Below, piece after piece: positions 1 to 8,644 of a stretch of 64,000 bases of DNA. How positions within the stretch are numbered: position 1 is the first letter of the stretch; every line of letters begins with the position of its first letter. Source of the stretch: Glycomyces harbinensis (lineage in GTDB: Bacteria > Actinomycetota > Actinomycetes > Mycobacteriales > Micromonosporaceae); the NCBI RefSeq assembly GCF_900101745.1, contig NZ_FNAD01000006.1:186001-250000 (forward strand), in the 5' to 3' direction. A program made the translations under genes and the position numbers. The notes under the pieces were generated by a model. That model was not told the origin of the DNA, ran no database searches, and saw only the letters and a list, made by a program, of their open reading frames with translations.

Positions 1-123
1 GTCCGCTCCCAGTGGCTCGCCGACCGGGTGCCGGATTCGGCTCGCGGCGACTTCGTGCAGCTGTGGCCCCACCGCCACGGCACGGACGCGATGTTCCTCG
101 CCCTGATCCGCAAGACCGCGTAA
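1..123 (+). CDS. rsmB: RsmB (16S rRNA m5C967 methyltransferase), C-terminal end only
   Basis: Reading frame 1 is open from the first base to a TAA stop and gives the last 40 residues of a protein. The stretch LWPHRHGTDAMFLALIRK is the typical end of the RsmB/Sun/NOP methyltransferases, which place a methyl group on C967 of 16S rRNA. In actinobacteria rsmB commonly precedes rpe, which lies 1.6 kb downstream here with a cellulase gene in between. The catalytic cysteines lie outside the window, so the call rests on the tail and the neighbourhood. Confidence 0.75.
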   Translation, partial: VRSQWLADRVPDSARGDFVQLWPHRHGTDAMFLALIRKTA

Positions 124-214
124 CCGATTTCCACCCAGCTCCGGCCCCTCACGAGGGGCCGGAGCCGCCACCGTGTGCCCGATTAGTCGGGTGGGGTCGC
201 TTAATCCGGAGATT

Positions 215-228
215 TGGTAGCGCTACCA
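215..228. promoter_or_regulatory. CebR/CelR-like LacI-family operator before the cellulase
   Basis: TGGTAGCGCTACCA is a perfect 14-bp palindrome with a central CG. It differs from the cellobiose-responsive operator TGGGAGCGCTCCCA of Streptomyces CebR and Thermobifida CelR only by one symmetric base pair. A TTGACA -35-like hexamer follows at 233-238, with a weak TGGTTA at 255-260 as possible -10. Binding here would block the promoter of the GH6 gene. No LacI-family regulator is encoded in the window. Confidence 0.75.
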
Positions 229-292
229 TACATTGACATAGGTAAATGTTCTCCTGGTTACCGGCACTCAACTGACCCTTAGGAGCACCAAA

Positions 293-1621
293 ATGAACCG
301 ACGACAGCGCCTCGCGGCGATCGTCGCGGGATCGGCCACGGCCGTCGCCACCGCTCTCGGTGCGGGCTTCATGCTCAGTCCCAACGCGGGCGCGCAGGAC
401 GGCGTCACCGCGCAGGCGCAAGCCCTGTGGACGAACCCGAACACGCAGGCGGCCGAATGGGTCGCGGACAACCCCAACGACTGGCGCGCGGCCATGATCC
501 GCGACCGCGTCGCGGAGACCCCCTCGGGCACCTGGTTCACCCAGTACAACCCGAACACGATCCGGTCCCAGGTGCAGGAGGTGGTCTCCGCGGCCGCCGC
601 CGAGGGCGCCGCGCCGACCATGGTCGTCTACAACATCCCCAACCGCGACTGCGGCGGCCACTCGGGCGGCGGCGCCCCCGACCACCAGTCCTACCGCAAC
701 TGGGTCGACCAGTTCGCCGCCGGGCTCTCCGGACCGGCCTACATCATCCTCGAGCCCGACACCCTCCCGCACGAGTGCTCCGACAGCAACCAGCGCCAGC
801 AGATCAACCAGTCCCTGACCCACGCGACCCAGGCGATCAAGAGGGCCGACTCGCAGGCCAAGGTCTACATCGACATCGGCAACTCCGACTGGCTCGAACC
901 TTCCACGGCGGCCCAGCGCCTCCAGGACGCCGGCGTCCAGTACGCCGACGGCTTCGCGCTCAACGTCTCGAACTACCGCACCACCCAGGAGACCACCTCC
1001 TACGCCCAGCAGATCCGCAACATCATCGGCTCGAACAAGGGCGCCGTCATCGACACCAGCCGCAACGGCAACGGCCCCTTGGGCAGCGAATGGTGCGACC
1101 CGTCCGGGCGCGCGATCGGCGCCCACCCGACCACCTCCACCGGCATCGCCGGCATCGACGCCTTCCTGTGGGTCAAGCTCGTCGGCGAGGCCGACGGCTG
1201 CGCCGGCTCGGCCGGCCAGTTCATCCCCGACCTGGCCTACCAGCTCGCCAACGCCGCCGGCTCGGACTGGCCCGGCGACGTCGAGCCGACCGACCCGGTC
1301 ACCACCGACGACCCGACCACCGGCGGACCCGCCGAAGGCGACTGCACCGTCCACATCGACGTCGTCAGCTCCTGGAACTCGGGCTGGCAGGGCAAGGTCT
1401 CGATGACCACCGAGCAGGCCGTCAACGGCTGGACGCTCTCGTGGACCTGGCCCGGCGCGCAGTCCGTCACGAGCAGCTGGAACACCCAGTTGACCAGTTC
1501 GGGATCGACGGTCACCGCCAAGGACGTCGGCTGGAACGCCGGCGTCTCGGCCGGTCAGACCAAGGAGCTGTTCGGCTTCGTCGCCTCCGGCCCGGCGGCC
1601 GACTTCGACGTCGAATGCTGA
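293..1621 (+). CDS. Secreted GH6 cellulase with C-terminal CBM2
   Basis: The product (442 aa) should hydrolyse beta-1,4-glucan outside the cell. Residues 1-35 form a signal peptide (MNRRQR, hydrophobic core, cut near NAGAQ). The GH6 domain covers about 40-325 and has the family signature [10 protein letters not shown] near residue 149, whose Asp is the catalytic acid. A Pro/Thr/Asp-rich linker (about 325-348) leads to a CBM2 module (349-442) that starts with a Cys, ends in Cys and has spaced surface Trp residues for cellulose binding. A CTTAGGAG Shine-Dalgarno sits before the ATG. The palindrome at 215-228 suggests cellobiose-type derepression. Endo- versus exo-activity cannot be told from this sequence alone. 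Confidence 0.93.
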   Translation: MNRRQRLAAIVAGSATAVATALGAGFMLSPNAGAQDGVTAQAQALWTNPNTQAAEWVADNPNDWRAAMIRDRVAETPSGTWFTQYNPNTIRSQVQEVVSAAAAEGAAPTMVVYNIPNRDCGGHSGGGAPDHQSYRNWVDQFAAGLSGPAYIILEPDTLPHECSDSNQRQQINQSLTHATQAIKRADSQAKVYIDIGNSDWLEPSTAAQRLQDAGVQYADGFALNVSNYRTTQETTSYAQQIRNIIGSNKGAVIDTSRNGNGPLGSEWCDPSGRAIGAHPTTSTGIAGIDAFLWVKLVGEADGCAGSAGQFIPDLAYQLANAAGSDWPGDVEPTDPVTTDDPTTGGPAEGDCTVHIDVVSSWNSGWQGKVSMTTEQAVNGWTLSWTWPGAQSVTSSWNTQLTSSGSTVTAKDVGWNAGVSAGQTKELFGFVASGPAADFDVEC

Positions 1622-1694
1622 TCCGAACCGTCCACTGCTGACCCGAGGTCACAGTAGGCACCAGGTGTCCGGCCTGCGTCGCGGTTTCGCGACC

Positions 1695-1700
1695 TACACT
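1695..1700 (+). promoter_or_regulatory. -10 element of a leaderless rpe promoter
   Basis: TACACT ends 6 nt before the GTG start of rpe and no purine-rich ribosome site lies between. This spacing is that of actinobacterial leaderless transcripts, where transcription begins at the start codon. Confidence 0.55.
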
Positions 1701-1706
1701 GTCCGT

Positions 1707-2402
1707 GTGGCACAGTTCCAAGCGGCGCAGGCCGACACCGTCATCGCTCCCAGTCTGCTGGCGGCCGACTTCGCCCGCCTCGCCGAGGCGGCCGAAGCCG
1801 TCGACGGGGCCGTCGACTGGCTCCACGTCGACGTCATGGACAACCACTTCGTCCCCAACCTCACGCTCGGCCCGCCCGTCGTGAAGGCGCTCAAGGCCGC
1901 CACCGCCATCCCGCTCGACTGCCACCTCATGATCGAGGACCCGGCCCGCTGGGCCGTCGGCTACGCCGAACTGGGCGCCTACAACGTCACCTTCCACGCC
2001 GAGGCCTGCGACGACCCCGTCGCGGTCGCGAAGGACTTGCGCGCGGCAGGGTCCAAGGCCGGACTCGCCATCGACCGCGACACCCCCGTCGAGGACTACC
2101 TCGAGATCCTCCCCGAGTTCGACATGCTCCTGATCATGACGATCAAGGCCGGCTTCGGCGGCCAGTCGTTCATCCCCGAGCTGCTCGACAAGGTCCGCAC
2201 CGCCCGCACCCACGCCTCATCAGGCCACCTGGACCTGCGCATCGAGGTCGACGGCGGCATCGCGGACGACACCATCGCCGCCGCAGCCGAGGCCGGAGCC
2301 GACGCGTTCGTCGCCGGCACCGCGGTCTACGGCGCGGCCGACCCAGCCGATGCGGCCCGGCGCCTGCGCGCCCGCGCCGACGCGGCGCGATCATCAGCTT
2401 GA
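1707..2402 (+). CDS. rpe: Ribulose-phosphate 3-epimerase
   Basis: This cytosolic enzyme interconverts ribulose 5-phosphate and xylulose 5-phosphate; ribulose 5-phosphate is also the substrate of the DHBP synthase half of RibBA downstream. The (beta/alpha)8 protein shows the expected motifs: APSLLAADF, the metal and catalytic segment [17 protein letters not shown], and the phosphate loop around VDGGI. I chose the GTG at 1707 (231 aa) because the epimerase family begins there and TACACT sits 6 nt upstream. An upstream ATG at 1665 would add 14 unrelated residues across the promoter. The next gene starts 7 nt after the stop. Confidence 0.93.
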   Translation: MAQFQAAQADTVIAPSLLAADFARLAEAAEAVDGAVDWLHVDVMDNHFVPNLTLGPPVVKALKAATAIPLDCHLMIEDPARWAVGYAELGAYNVTFHAEACDDPVAVAKDLRAAGSKAGLAIDRDTPVEDYLEILPEFDMLLIMTIKAGFGGQSFIPELLDKVRTARTHASSGHLDLRIEVDGGIADDTIAAAAEAGADAFVAGTAVYGAADPADAARRLRARADAARSSA

Positions 2403-2409
2403 GCCGCGC

Positions 2410-3399
2410 ATGGCAGCCACCACCCCCGACCTGGTCCTCATCAGCGACGCCGACACCGAGCTCGCCGAATTCCTCGCCGCGCGGCTGAGGGCCGACGGCT
2501 TCGACACCGCACTCGCCCGCGACGGCTACCAGGCGCTCGCCGGGATCGCACTGCGCCGGCCCGGCATCGTCCTGCTCGAATGCGACCTGCCGTTCATCGA
2601 CGGCCTCGCCCTCACCCGCCAGTTGCGCGCCGACCCCGCCACCGCGAGCCTCCCGATCATCCTGCTGGGCGCCCAGTCCTCCTCGGCCGACAAGATCGCC
2701 GGCCTCAAGGCCGGCGCCGACGACTACATCGCCAAGCCCTTCGACCCCGCCGAAGTCTCCGCGCGCATCGACTCCGCGATCCGCCGCCACCGCGAAGTCC
2801 GCGAGTCCTCACCGCTCACCGGTATGCCCGGCAACGACCGCATCCTCCGCGAACTCCAGTCCTGGATCAAACGCGGCGACCCGTTCGCCCTGTGCTACAT
2901 CGACATCGACCAGTTCAAGGCCGTCAACGACGTGTACGGGTTCGTCCGCGGCGACGAGTTCATCAAGGCCCTGGCCGAATCCGTCTACGCCGCCGCCGGC
3001 GACGCCGGGGCCGCCCCGGTCTTCCTCGGCCACGTCGGCGGCGACGACTTCACCATCCTGTGCCTGCCCGAGCACGCCGAGCCCGTCACCGGCTTCCTCA
3101 ACGACCACTTCGCCCGGCGCGTCCGCCAACTCTGCGACCCCCGCGACGTCGAACGCGGCTACATCGAGCACGCCGACCGCACCTCGCGGCGCATGTCCCG
3201 CTCCCGCCTGCCCACGCTCTCCACCGGCGTCGCCCTCTCCGCCCAGCGCCGCTTCACCGACGCCTACGAGGCCGTCGCCGAGGCCACCGCCCTCAAGAGC
3301 GTCGCCAAATCCCACTCCGGCAACTACGTCGCCTTCCCCGAGGGCCGCGCCCCCGGCCGGCCCGGCCGCCGCCCCGTCTTCTGGACGAACGAGCGGTGA
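2410..3399 (+). CDS. Receiver-GGDEF protein with altered phosphorylation and cyclase motifs
   Basis: The product (329 aa) has an N-terminal receiver fold (about 5-125) followed by a GGDEF-like domain (about 140-310). The receiver keeps Asp13/Asp15 and Lys109, but the phospho-acceptor position is Glu57 (LLECDLP), and the switch Thr/Ser is Gly87. The cyclase loop reads GGDDF near residue 210 instead of GG[DE]EF, and I see no RxxD inhibitory site upstream of it. It may therefore act as a constitutive or non-enzymatic signalling protein. It probably shares a transcript with rpe, 7 nt upstream, and precedes the riboflavin operon. Activity as a diguanylate cyclase is uncertain. Confidence 0.8.
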   Translation: MAATTPDLVLISDADTELAEFLAARLRADGFDTALARDGYQALAGIALRRPGIVLLECDLPFIDGLALTRQLRADPATASLPIILLGAQSSSADKIAGLKAGADDYIAKPFDPAEVSARIDSAIRRHREVRESSPLTGMPGNDRILRELQSWIKRGDPFALCYIDIDQFKAVNDVYGFVRGDEFIKALAESVYAAAGDAGAAPVFLGHVGGDDFTILCLPEHAEPVTGFLNDHFARRVRQLCDPRDVERGYIEHADRTSRRMSRSRLPTLSTGVALSAQRRFTDAYEAVAEATALKSVAKSHSGNYVAFPEGRAPGRPGRRPVFWTNER

Positions 3400-3446
3400 C
3401 AGTGAGACGACACTCACGGAATAGAGACTCCTCGAAACGGCCGTGG

Positions 3447-3452
3447 CACAAT
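3447..3452 (+). promoter_or_regulatory. Possible -10 of the riboflavin operon
   Basis: CACAAT lies 15 nt upstream of the riboswitch, with GAGACT at 3424-3429 at 17-bp spacing as a weak -35. The match is partial, so this is tentative. Confidence 0.35.
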
Positions 3453-3467
3453 TCCTAGTAGCAACGC

Positions 3468-3606
3468 GCGTCAGCGGGGTCGGTGAAACTCCGAGCCGGC
3501 GGTGAGCAGGCCAAGCCTGCGAGTCCGCGACCCGTCCGCATCCAGCGGACGGTTGACCTGGTGAGATTCCAGGACCGACGGTTAAAGTCCGGATGGGAGC
3601 AGACGC
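3468..3606 (+). promoter_or_regulatory. FMN riboswitch (RFN element)
   Basis: The conserved RFN core is visible: GCGGGGTCGGTGAAACTCCG, then GCCGGCGGTGA, AGTCCGCGACCC, GGTTGACCTGGTGAGATTCC, and a closing ACGGTTAAAGTCCGGATGGG. The P1 helix is formed by GCGTC (3468-3472) and GACGC (3602-3606). No U-tract terminator follows. The ribE ribosome site AGGTAGGGGG is 70-80 nt downstream, and C-rich stretches (for example around 3638-3655) could pair with it, so control is probably at translation. FMN binding should shut off ribE-ribBA-ribH. Confidence 0.95.
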
Positions 3607-3699
3607 AACGCAGGAAGCCATGGTCGGCCCCTGCGAGCCATTCTTCTGCCCCGCCTGCGTGCACCCAAGGCACTTGCACCAGGTAGGGGGTTCCACCGG

Positions 3700-4287
3700 A
3701 TGTTCACGGGCATCATCGAAGAGCTCGGCGAAGTCGTCAAGTCCAGCGAAGCGTTCCTGGCCGTACGCGGCCCGCTCGTCACCTCTGACGCGAATCTCGG
3801 CGACTCGATCGCCGTCAACGGCGTCTGCCTCACCGTCATCCTCGTCGACGGCGACGTCTTCCACGCCGACGTCATGGAGGAGACCTACCGCCGCAGCGTC
3901 ATCGGCCGCCTCGAGCCCGGCGACGAGGTCAACCTCGAACGCGCCGCCACCCTCACCACCCGCCTCGGCGGACAGCTCGTGCAGGGCCACGTCGACGGCG
4001 TCGCCGAGATCGTCAAGCGCACCCCGGCCGCCGAATGGGAGGAAGTCACCTTCCGCCTCCCGCCCGGCCTCGCCCGATACGTGGTCGAGAAGGGCTCCAT
4101 CACGATCGACGGCACCTCCCTGACGGTCGCCGCCATCGAAGGCGACGAGTTCACCGTCGGCCTCATCCCCACCACGCTCGACGCCACCACCTTGGGGCGC
4201 AAGCAGGTAGGCGACCCCGTCCACATCGAGACGGACGTCGTCGCCAAGCACGTGGAAAAACTCCTCCAGTCAGCCGGGAGCATCTGA
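3700..4287 (+). CDS. ribE: Riboflavin synthase (alpha subunit)
   Basis: The enzyme (195 aa) dismutates two 6,7-dimethyl-8-ribityllumazines into riboflavin and the pyrimidine returned to RibH. It starts with the invariant MFTGIIEE and has two similar lumazine-binding halves (about 1-95 and 96-190), each with an internal LTV-type strand (NGVCLTV and DGTSLTV). It is the first gene behind the FMN riboswitch with AGGTAGGGGG as ribosome site. Its stop overlaps the ribBA start by one base (TGATG), so the genes are translationally coupled. Some genomes name this gene ribC. Confidence 0.96.
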   Translation: MFTGIIEELGEVVKSSEAFLAVRGPLVTSDANLGDSIAVNGVCLTVILVDGDVFHADVMEETYRRSVIGRLEPGDEVNLERAATLTTRLGGQLVQGHVDGVAEIVKRTPAAEWEEVTFRLPPGLARYVVEKGSITIDGTSLTVAAIEGDEFTVGLIPTTLDATTLGRKQVGDPVHIETDVVAKHVEKLLQSAGSI

Positions 4288-5540
4288 TGAACGACATCCG
4301 CCTGGACACCATCGAAGACGCCGTCGCCGCCATCGCCGAGGGCCGACCCGTGGTCGTCGCCGACGACGTCGACCGCGAGAACGAGGGCGACATCGTCTTC
4401 GCCGCGGAGGACGCCACCACCGAACTCATGGCCTTCACCATCCGCCACACCGGCGGGTACGTCTGCGTCGCCATGCCCGAGGAGACCGCCGACCGGCTCG
4501 AACTGCCCCCGGCCTACCACGTCAACCAGGACTACAAGGGCACCGCGTTCGCCGTCACCGTCGACGCCCGCAAGGGCCTCACCACCGGCATCTCGGCCGC
4601 CGACCGCGCCCAGACCGTCCGCGTCCTCGCCGACCCGGCCACCGCCGCGACCGACCTCAACCGGCCCGGCCACATCGTCCCCCTGCGCGCCAAGGACGGC
4701 GGCGTCCTGGTCCGCCGCGGCCACACCGAAGCCGCCGTCGACCTCATGAACCTCGCCGGCAAGCGCCCGGTCAGCGCCATCTCCGAGATGATGAACGACG
4801 ACGGCACCATGATGCGCCTGCCCGAGCTGCGCGCCTTCGCCGACGAGCACGGCCTGGTCCTCGTCTCCGTCGCCGACCTCGTCGCCTGGCGCCAGCGCAA
4901 CGAGACCCACGTCAAGCGCCTCGCCGAAGCCCGCCTCCCGCTGGAGGCGGGGGAGTTCAAGGCCGTCGGCTACCGGTCCGTCTTCGACGGCAACGAGCAC
5001 GTCGCCCTCGTCAAGGGCGACATCGGCGACGGCCGCGACGTCCTCGTCCGCGTCCACTCCGAATGCCTCACCGGCGACGCCTTCGGATCGCTGCGCTGCG
5101 ACTGCGGCCCCCAGCTCCAGGCCTCCCTGCGCGAGATCGAGGCCGAAGGCCGCGGCGTCGTCCTCTACATGAGGGGCCACGAGGGCCGCGGCATCGGCCT
5201 GGTCCACAAGCTCCAGGCCTACCAGCTCCAGGACCAGGGCCGCGACACCGTCGACGCCAACCTCGAACTGGGCCTGCCCGCCGACGCCCGCGACTGGGCC
5301 GTCGGCGCGCAGATCCTCGCCGACCTCGGCATCAAGTCGATGCGCCTGCTGACCAACAACCCCGACAAGCGCGCCGGGATCGAAGGCCACGGCCTCGAGG
5401 TCATCGACCGGGTCGCCCTGCCGACCTACGCCACGCCCGACAACATCGCCTACCTGACCACCAAGCGCGACCGCATGGGGCACCTCCTCGTGGACCTGCC
5501 CCGGTTCGCGCCGGTCGACAACGCGATCGGAGCCGCCTGA
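4287..5540 (+). CDS. ribBA: Bifunctional DHBP synthase / GTP cyclohydrolase II
   Basis: The 417-aa protein makes both riboflavin precursors. Residues 1 to about 200 are DHBP synthase ([10 protein letters not shown] metal and substrate motif, [30 protein letters not shown]), which converts ribulose 5-phosphate to dihydroxybutanone phosphate. Residues from about 210 are GTP cyclohydrolase II, with the zinc ligands in HSECLTGD and RCDCGPQL and the active-site segment [11 protein letters not shown]. The ATG overlaps the ribE stop. The ribH start lies one base after the stop. The usual ribD gene of this operon is not present here. Confidence 0.96.
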   Translation: MNDIRLDTIEDAVAAIAEGRPVVVADDVDRENEGDIVFAAEDATTELMAFTIRHTGGYVCVAMPEETADRLELPPAYHVNQDYKGTAFAVTVDARKGLTTGISAADRAQTVRVLADPATAATDLNRPGHIVPLRAKDGGVLVRRGHTEAAVDLMNLAGKRPVSAISEMMNDDGTMMRLPELRAFADEHGLVLVSVADLVAWRQRNETHVKRLAEARLPLEAGEFKAVGYRSVFDGNEHVALVKGDIGDGRDVLVRVHSECLTGDAFGSLRCDCGPQLQASLREIEAEGRGVVLYMRGHEGRGIGLVHKLQAYQLQDQGRDTVDANLELGLPADARDWAVGAQILADLGIKSMRLLTNNPDKRAGIEGHGLEVIDRVALPTYATPDNIAYLTTKRDRMGHLLVDLPRFAPVDNAIGAA

Positions 5541-5541
5541 C

Positions 5542-6015
5542 ATGTCCGGACAAGGAGCACCCGAGGTCGCCGTCCCCGACGCCGCCGGCCTCACCCTCGG
5601 CATCGTCGCCACCGACTGGAACGCCGCCGTCGTCGAGCAGCTGCTCAAGCGGGCGCTCGACGCCGCGGCCGACGCCAAGGTCGCCGAGGTCAAGGTCCTG
5701 CACGTCGCCGGGGCCGTCGAACTGCCGATCGCCGCCCAGGCGCTCGCGCGCCGGTACGACGCCGTGGTCGCCCTCGGCACCGTCATCCGCGGCGGCACCG
5801 CCCACTTCGACTACGTGTGCAAGTCCGTCACCGAAGGGCTCACCCGGATCGCGCTCGACGAGTCGACCCCCGTGGCCCACGGCGTGCTCACCGTCGACAA
5901 CCAGGAGCAGGCCCTCGCCCGCGCCGGATACCCCGAGTCCACCGAGGACAAGGGCTACGAGGCGGTCGTCGCCGCCCTCGGCGCGGCGCTGGCGATCCGC
6001 TCGCTCGACGCGTAG
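5542..6015 (+). CDS. ribH: 6,7-dimethyl-8-ribityllumazine synthase
   Basis: The enzyme (157 aa) condenses DHBP with the ribitylamino-pyrimidine to the lumazine used by RibE and usually forms large icosahedral or pentameric assemblies. Diagnostic features are GIVATDWNAAVV near the N terminus, VAGAVELP, the catalytic loop GTVIRGGTAHFDYVC with the catalytic His, and GVLTVDN. It is the last gene of the riboswitch operon, one base after ribBA, and is followed at once by a strong hairpin. Confidence 0.96.
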   Translation: MSGQGAPEVAVPDAAGLTLGIVATDWNAAVVEQLLKRALDAAADAKVAEVKVLHVAGAVELPIAAQALARRYDAVVALGTVIRGGTAHFDYVCKSVTEGLTRIALDESTPVAHGVLTVDNQEQALARAGYPESTEDKGYEAVVAALGAALAIRSLDA

Positions 6016-6025
6016 CACCGACGAT

Positions 6026-6065
6026 CGGGACGGGGCCCGGGCCTGTCGGCCCGGGCCCCGTCCCG
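6026..6065. terminator. Bidirectional terminator hairpin after ribH
   Basis: Two perfectly complementary 18-nt arms (6026-6043 and 6048-6065) flank a TGTC loop. It lies between the converging ribH and the membrane protein gene that ends at 6068, so it likely serves both. Confidence 0.8.
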
Positions 6066-6067
6066 AC

Positions 6068-7519
6068 TCAGCTGTAGTGCTGGAACCGCGGCCAGAGCGC
6101 GGTCCAGTCCTCGACCGGGCCGCGGCAGACCCCGACGGTCCGCCCCTGCTCCTCGTTCTCCACGTCCACGCCGCTGTCGAGTTCGGCGGCGATCTCGCAG
6201 CCGTCGAAGAACGCGGACACCCGCTCCAGCGGCAGGCCCACGGTCACCACCACCGTCGCCGAGGCCGGCGGCGGGCCGTACTCGTGGAGTTCGTTGTGGC
6301 CGCTGAAGATCGGCGGCAGGCCCTCGCCGTAGCGCTCCAGGGCCCCGGCCTCGCCGTAGTTCGACGTGATGATCACCGCCGCCTCGGCCTCGCCCGCGGG
6401 CAGCGCCGAGACGACTTCCTCGACCTGGTCCGTGTAGGCCTGCCAGCCGATCTGGTCGGGCACCGAGTCGTTCATGACCGGGATCGGCGTGCCGCCGACC
6501 GCGTCGACGGGGACCAGCGGCAGCGCGACCACCGCCGACACCGCCGCGTTGAGCGCCACGCCCGCGACCAGCAGCGTCCGGCGCCCGCGCGAGGCGGCCC
6601 ACGCCGCCGCCGGCACGCAACCGGCCGCGAACAGGGCGATGAGCAGCCCGATCGGGTAGTAGAACTGGCCGCCCGTCGCCAGCGTGATCGCCAGCAGTAC
6701 CGGGTAGGCGACCGCCAGCGCCCGCACCGGGCGCCACCGGGGCCGGCGCAGGAGCGCCCAGATCCCCGCGATCCAGACCGGCACCAGGAACGTCCCCAGC
6801 AGCACGAACTGGAAGGGCAGCAGGATGATCCGGTTCTCCGCGCCGTCGCCCTCGGCGATGGCCGAGGCCATCTCCAGTTGCGGCCAGCCGTTCACCGCCT
6901 GGTAGACCAGGTTCGGCGAGCCGATCACCAGCGCCAGGGCGGCGCCGGCCCACAGCCACTTCGATCCGAGTACCCGGCGCGGTCCGACGGCGAGCAGCGC
7001 GACGCCGACGCTGAGGAGCAGCAGCGCGATGAGGTGCTTGTTGTACAGGCCCACCCCGGCGACCGCGCCGACCGCGAGCCACCAGCGCGGGTCGCGCAGC
7101 AGCGCCCGGATCGCGAACAGGAGCGCCGCCGTCCACACGGCCAGGTCGACCGTGGCGGTCGACAGCAGGTGCCCGAAGGCGAGCGCGACCCCGGCGAAGG
7201 CCAGACCCCAGACGCAGAGCGCTTGCGCCGCTTTGCCTCCGCCGAGTTCGCGGGTGATGAGGGCCGCGAGCCACAGGGCGCCGACCATGCACAGCACGGA
7301 CGGGAGGCGCAGGGCCCACACCGAGTCGCCGAACAGGTTGATCGCGGCGCGCCCGAGGAGCGGTGTCAGCGGCGGCTGGTCGGCGTAGCCCCAGGCGGGG
7401 TCGAGCATCCGGAAGTACAGCTCGTCGCGGTGGTAGTCGTACCGGGCGTTGGTGGCGGCCAGGACCGCGGCGAGCGCGAGGCTCGCCAGGGCGGGGTGCA
7501 GCTTGAAGAGGGGGCGCAT
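6068..7519 (-). CDS. GT39-type integral membrane glycosyltransferase
   Basis: This 483-aa protein has about ten hydrophobic segments and resembles the ArnT/PMT-like family that moves sugars from a polyprenyl-phosphate carrier to an acceptor on the outer face of the membrane. The first external loop holds HRDELYF and DQPPLTPLLG, typical of this family (an acidic DE catalytic site). The C-terminal 130 residues are hydrophilic and presumably extracytoplasmic. The start is the ATG at 7519 with AAAGG 7 nt upstream. A divergent MarR gene lies upstream but no shared operon is evident. Substrate unknown. Confidence 0.75.
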   Translation of the reverse strand: MRPLFKLHPALASLALAAVLAATNARYDYHRDELYFRMLDPAWGYADQPPLTPLLGRAAINLFGDSVWALRLPSVLCMVGALWLAALITRELGGGKAAQALCVWGLAFAGVALAFGHLLSTATVDLAVWTAALLFAIRALLRDPRWWLAVGAVAGVGLYNKHLIALLLLSVGVALLAVGPRRVLGSKWLWAGAALALVIGSPNLVYQAVNGWPQLEMASAIAEGDGAENRIILLPFQFVLLGTFLVPVWIAGIWALLRRPRWRPVRALAVAYPVLLAITLATGGQFYYPIGLLIALFAAGCVPAAAWAASRGRRTLLVAGVALNAAVSAVVALPLVPVDAVGGTPIPVMNDSVPDQIGWQAYTDQVEEVVSALPAGEAEAAVIITSNYGEAGALERYGEGLPPIFSGHNELHEYGPPPASATVVVTVGLPLERVSAFFDGCEIAAELDSGVDVENEEQGRTVGVCRGPVEDWTALWPRFQHYS

Positions 7520-7611
7520 GCGGACCTTTCGAGGGGACTGGTGCTGGGAAGAGCATCCCGCAGCGGCGGTTGCGGCGCAACCGCGCCCGGTGTCCCGGAT
7601 CGTCCCGTTCG

Positions 7612-8067
7612 CTACTCCGCCTTGCGGATGGCCTCGATCGCCTCGTGGAACGCGGGGGTGGCGCGCTCGAAGTGCTCGGTGAGGGCCGCGATCTGCTCGG
7701 GGGAGCAGGAGGCGAAGACCGCGCCGAGCTTCTCGCGGGCGGGTGCGAGCGTGTCGTCGAGATCGACCGCCTCGTCCTCGACCGCCTCGACCAGGACGCG
7801 GCGGCGGTCGGCCGGGTCGGGGACGCGGCGAACCAGCCCGCGCTGTTCGAGCCGGTCGATGAGGCGCGTGGTGGCACCGGTGGTCAAACCGGTCTTGGCG
7901 GCGAGCTCGCCGGAGGTCATGCGGCCCTCGAAGGTGAGCGCGCCGATCGCGTACAGGTCGGTGGCGCCGAGGCCGACCGCCTGGGCGGTGGCGAGCCCGT
8001 GGAGGACCACGGCGTTGAGGTAGCGCGGGTACACGGCGCCGAGCCGCTCCAGGTCGGGTCTTGACAC
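7612..8067 (-). CDS. MarR-family transcriptional regulator
   Basis: The 151-aa protein has the MarR winged-helix layout. The recognition region LTSGELAAKTGLTTGATTRLIDRLEQRGL-like segment spans about residues 50-80 and the wing DPADRRRVLVE about 83-93. It is divergent from the SnoaL-like gene at 8162, and the 95-bp gap holds inverted repeats, so it probably controls that gene and itself. Ligand unknown. Confidence 0.88.
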   Translation of the reverse strand: MSRPDLERLGAVYPRYLNAVVLHGLATAQAVGLGATDLYAIGALTFEGRMTSGELAAKTGLTTGATTRLIDRLEQRGLVRRVPDPADRRRVLVEAVEDEAVDLDDTLAPAREKLGAVFASCSPEQIAALTEHFERATPAFHEAIEAIRKAE

Positions 8068-8093
8068 GCGGATTCCTCTTCCTTAAGGTAATA

Positions 8094-8109
8094 TCTGCAT
8101 GAAAGCAGA
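8094..8109. promoter_or_regulatory. Candidate MarR operator
   Basis: TCTGC at 8094-8098 and GCAGA at 8105-8109 form an inverted repeat with a 6-nt centre in the divergent gap. CCTTAAGG (8081-8088) and CTTGcgcCAAG (8132-8142) are further dyads. Which one MarR binds cannot be decided from one sequence. Confidence 0.45.
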
Positions 8110-8161
8110 GAATGTTCAGACGCAACTAACCTTGCGCCAAGCTACCAGAAGGACGCCGAAC

Positions 8162-8593
8162 ATGGACACCGAACACATCGCCGCCCGCATCGCCGCCACC
8201 GTCGAGGCCTGGGCCGCCGGCGACGGCGCCGCCTACGCCGCGAACTTCACCGCCGACGCCACCTACGTGACCTTCGTCGGCACCCTGTACCGCGGCCGCG
8301 ACGAGATCGCCCGCGCCCACCAGGCCCTGTTCGACAAGTTCCTCAAGGGCAGCGTGCTCGTCGACGACATCGCCGACGTCCGCTTCCTGGGGGCGGACGC
8401 GGCGGTCGTCACCAGCCGCGGCGACGTCGCCAAGCACGGCGGGCGCCCCGCGAAGCTGTCGAAGGTGCAGACCTACACCCTGGTCCGCGAAGCCGACGGC
8501 GAGTGGCGCATCGCCGCGTTCCACAACACCAAGCGCAAGGCCCTCATGGAGAAGGTCTCCTTCGCGTTCGCGCCCGCGACCGCCCCGGCCTGA
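8162..8593 (+). CDS. SnoaL-like/SgcJ-type NTF2-fold protein
   Basis: The 143-aa product fits the NTF2/SnoaL fold seen in SgcJ/EcaC-type proteins: helix ARIAATVEAWAAGDGAAYAANF, the TADATYVTFVGTLYRGRDEI segment, and a C-terminal sheet ending WRIAAFHNTKRK. Such proteins bind small hydrophobic ligands and a few are enzymes; no catalytic residue can be assigned. I start at the ATG at 8162 because the family begins with MDTEHIAA; an upstream ATG at 8099 lies inside the operator region. It is divergent from marR. Confidence 0.75.
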   Translation: MDTEHIAARIAATVEAWAAGDGAAYAANFTADATYVTFVGTLYRGRDEIARAHQALFDKFLKGSVLVDDIADVRFLGADAAVVTSRGDVAKHGGRPAKLSKVQTYTLVREADGEWRIAAFHNTKRKALMEKVSFAFAPATAPA

Positions 8594-8600
8594 ACCCGCC

Positions 8601-8636
8601 GGCGCCCGTGCCGTCCCGCCGGACGGCATGGGCGCC
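8601..8636. terminator. Bidirectional hairpin terminator
   Basis: Arms of 16 nt (8601-8616 and 8621-8636) pair with a single G-T position around a CGCC loop. The hairpin lies between two converging genes that end at 8593 and 8645. Confidence 0.7.
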
Positions 8637-8644
8637 ATGGGCGC

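Noticed and set aside
3593-4123. Cys/His-rich plus-strand frame ([16 protein letters not shown]) inside the riboswitch leader
   Set aside because: It continues out of frame through ribE; the Cys/His run reflects the structured, C-rich leader. A short leader peptide cannot be excluded but has no ribosome site.
3885-5798. A 637-codon minus-strand frame
   Set aside because: Antisense to ribE-ribBA-ribH, with Val/Gly/Asp-rich composition typical of antisense to GC-rich codons.
5063-8023. A 986-codon open plus-strand frame
   Set aside because: It is a shadow of ribBA, ribH, the GT39 gene and marR with Arg/Pro-rich low-complexity translation.
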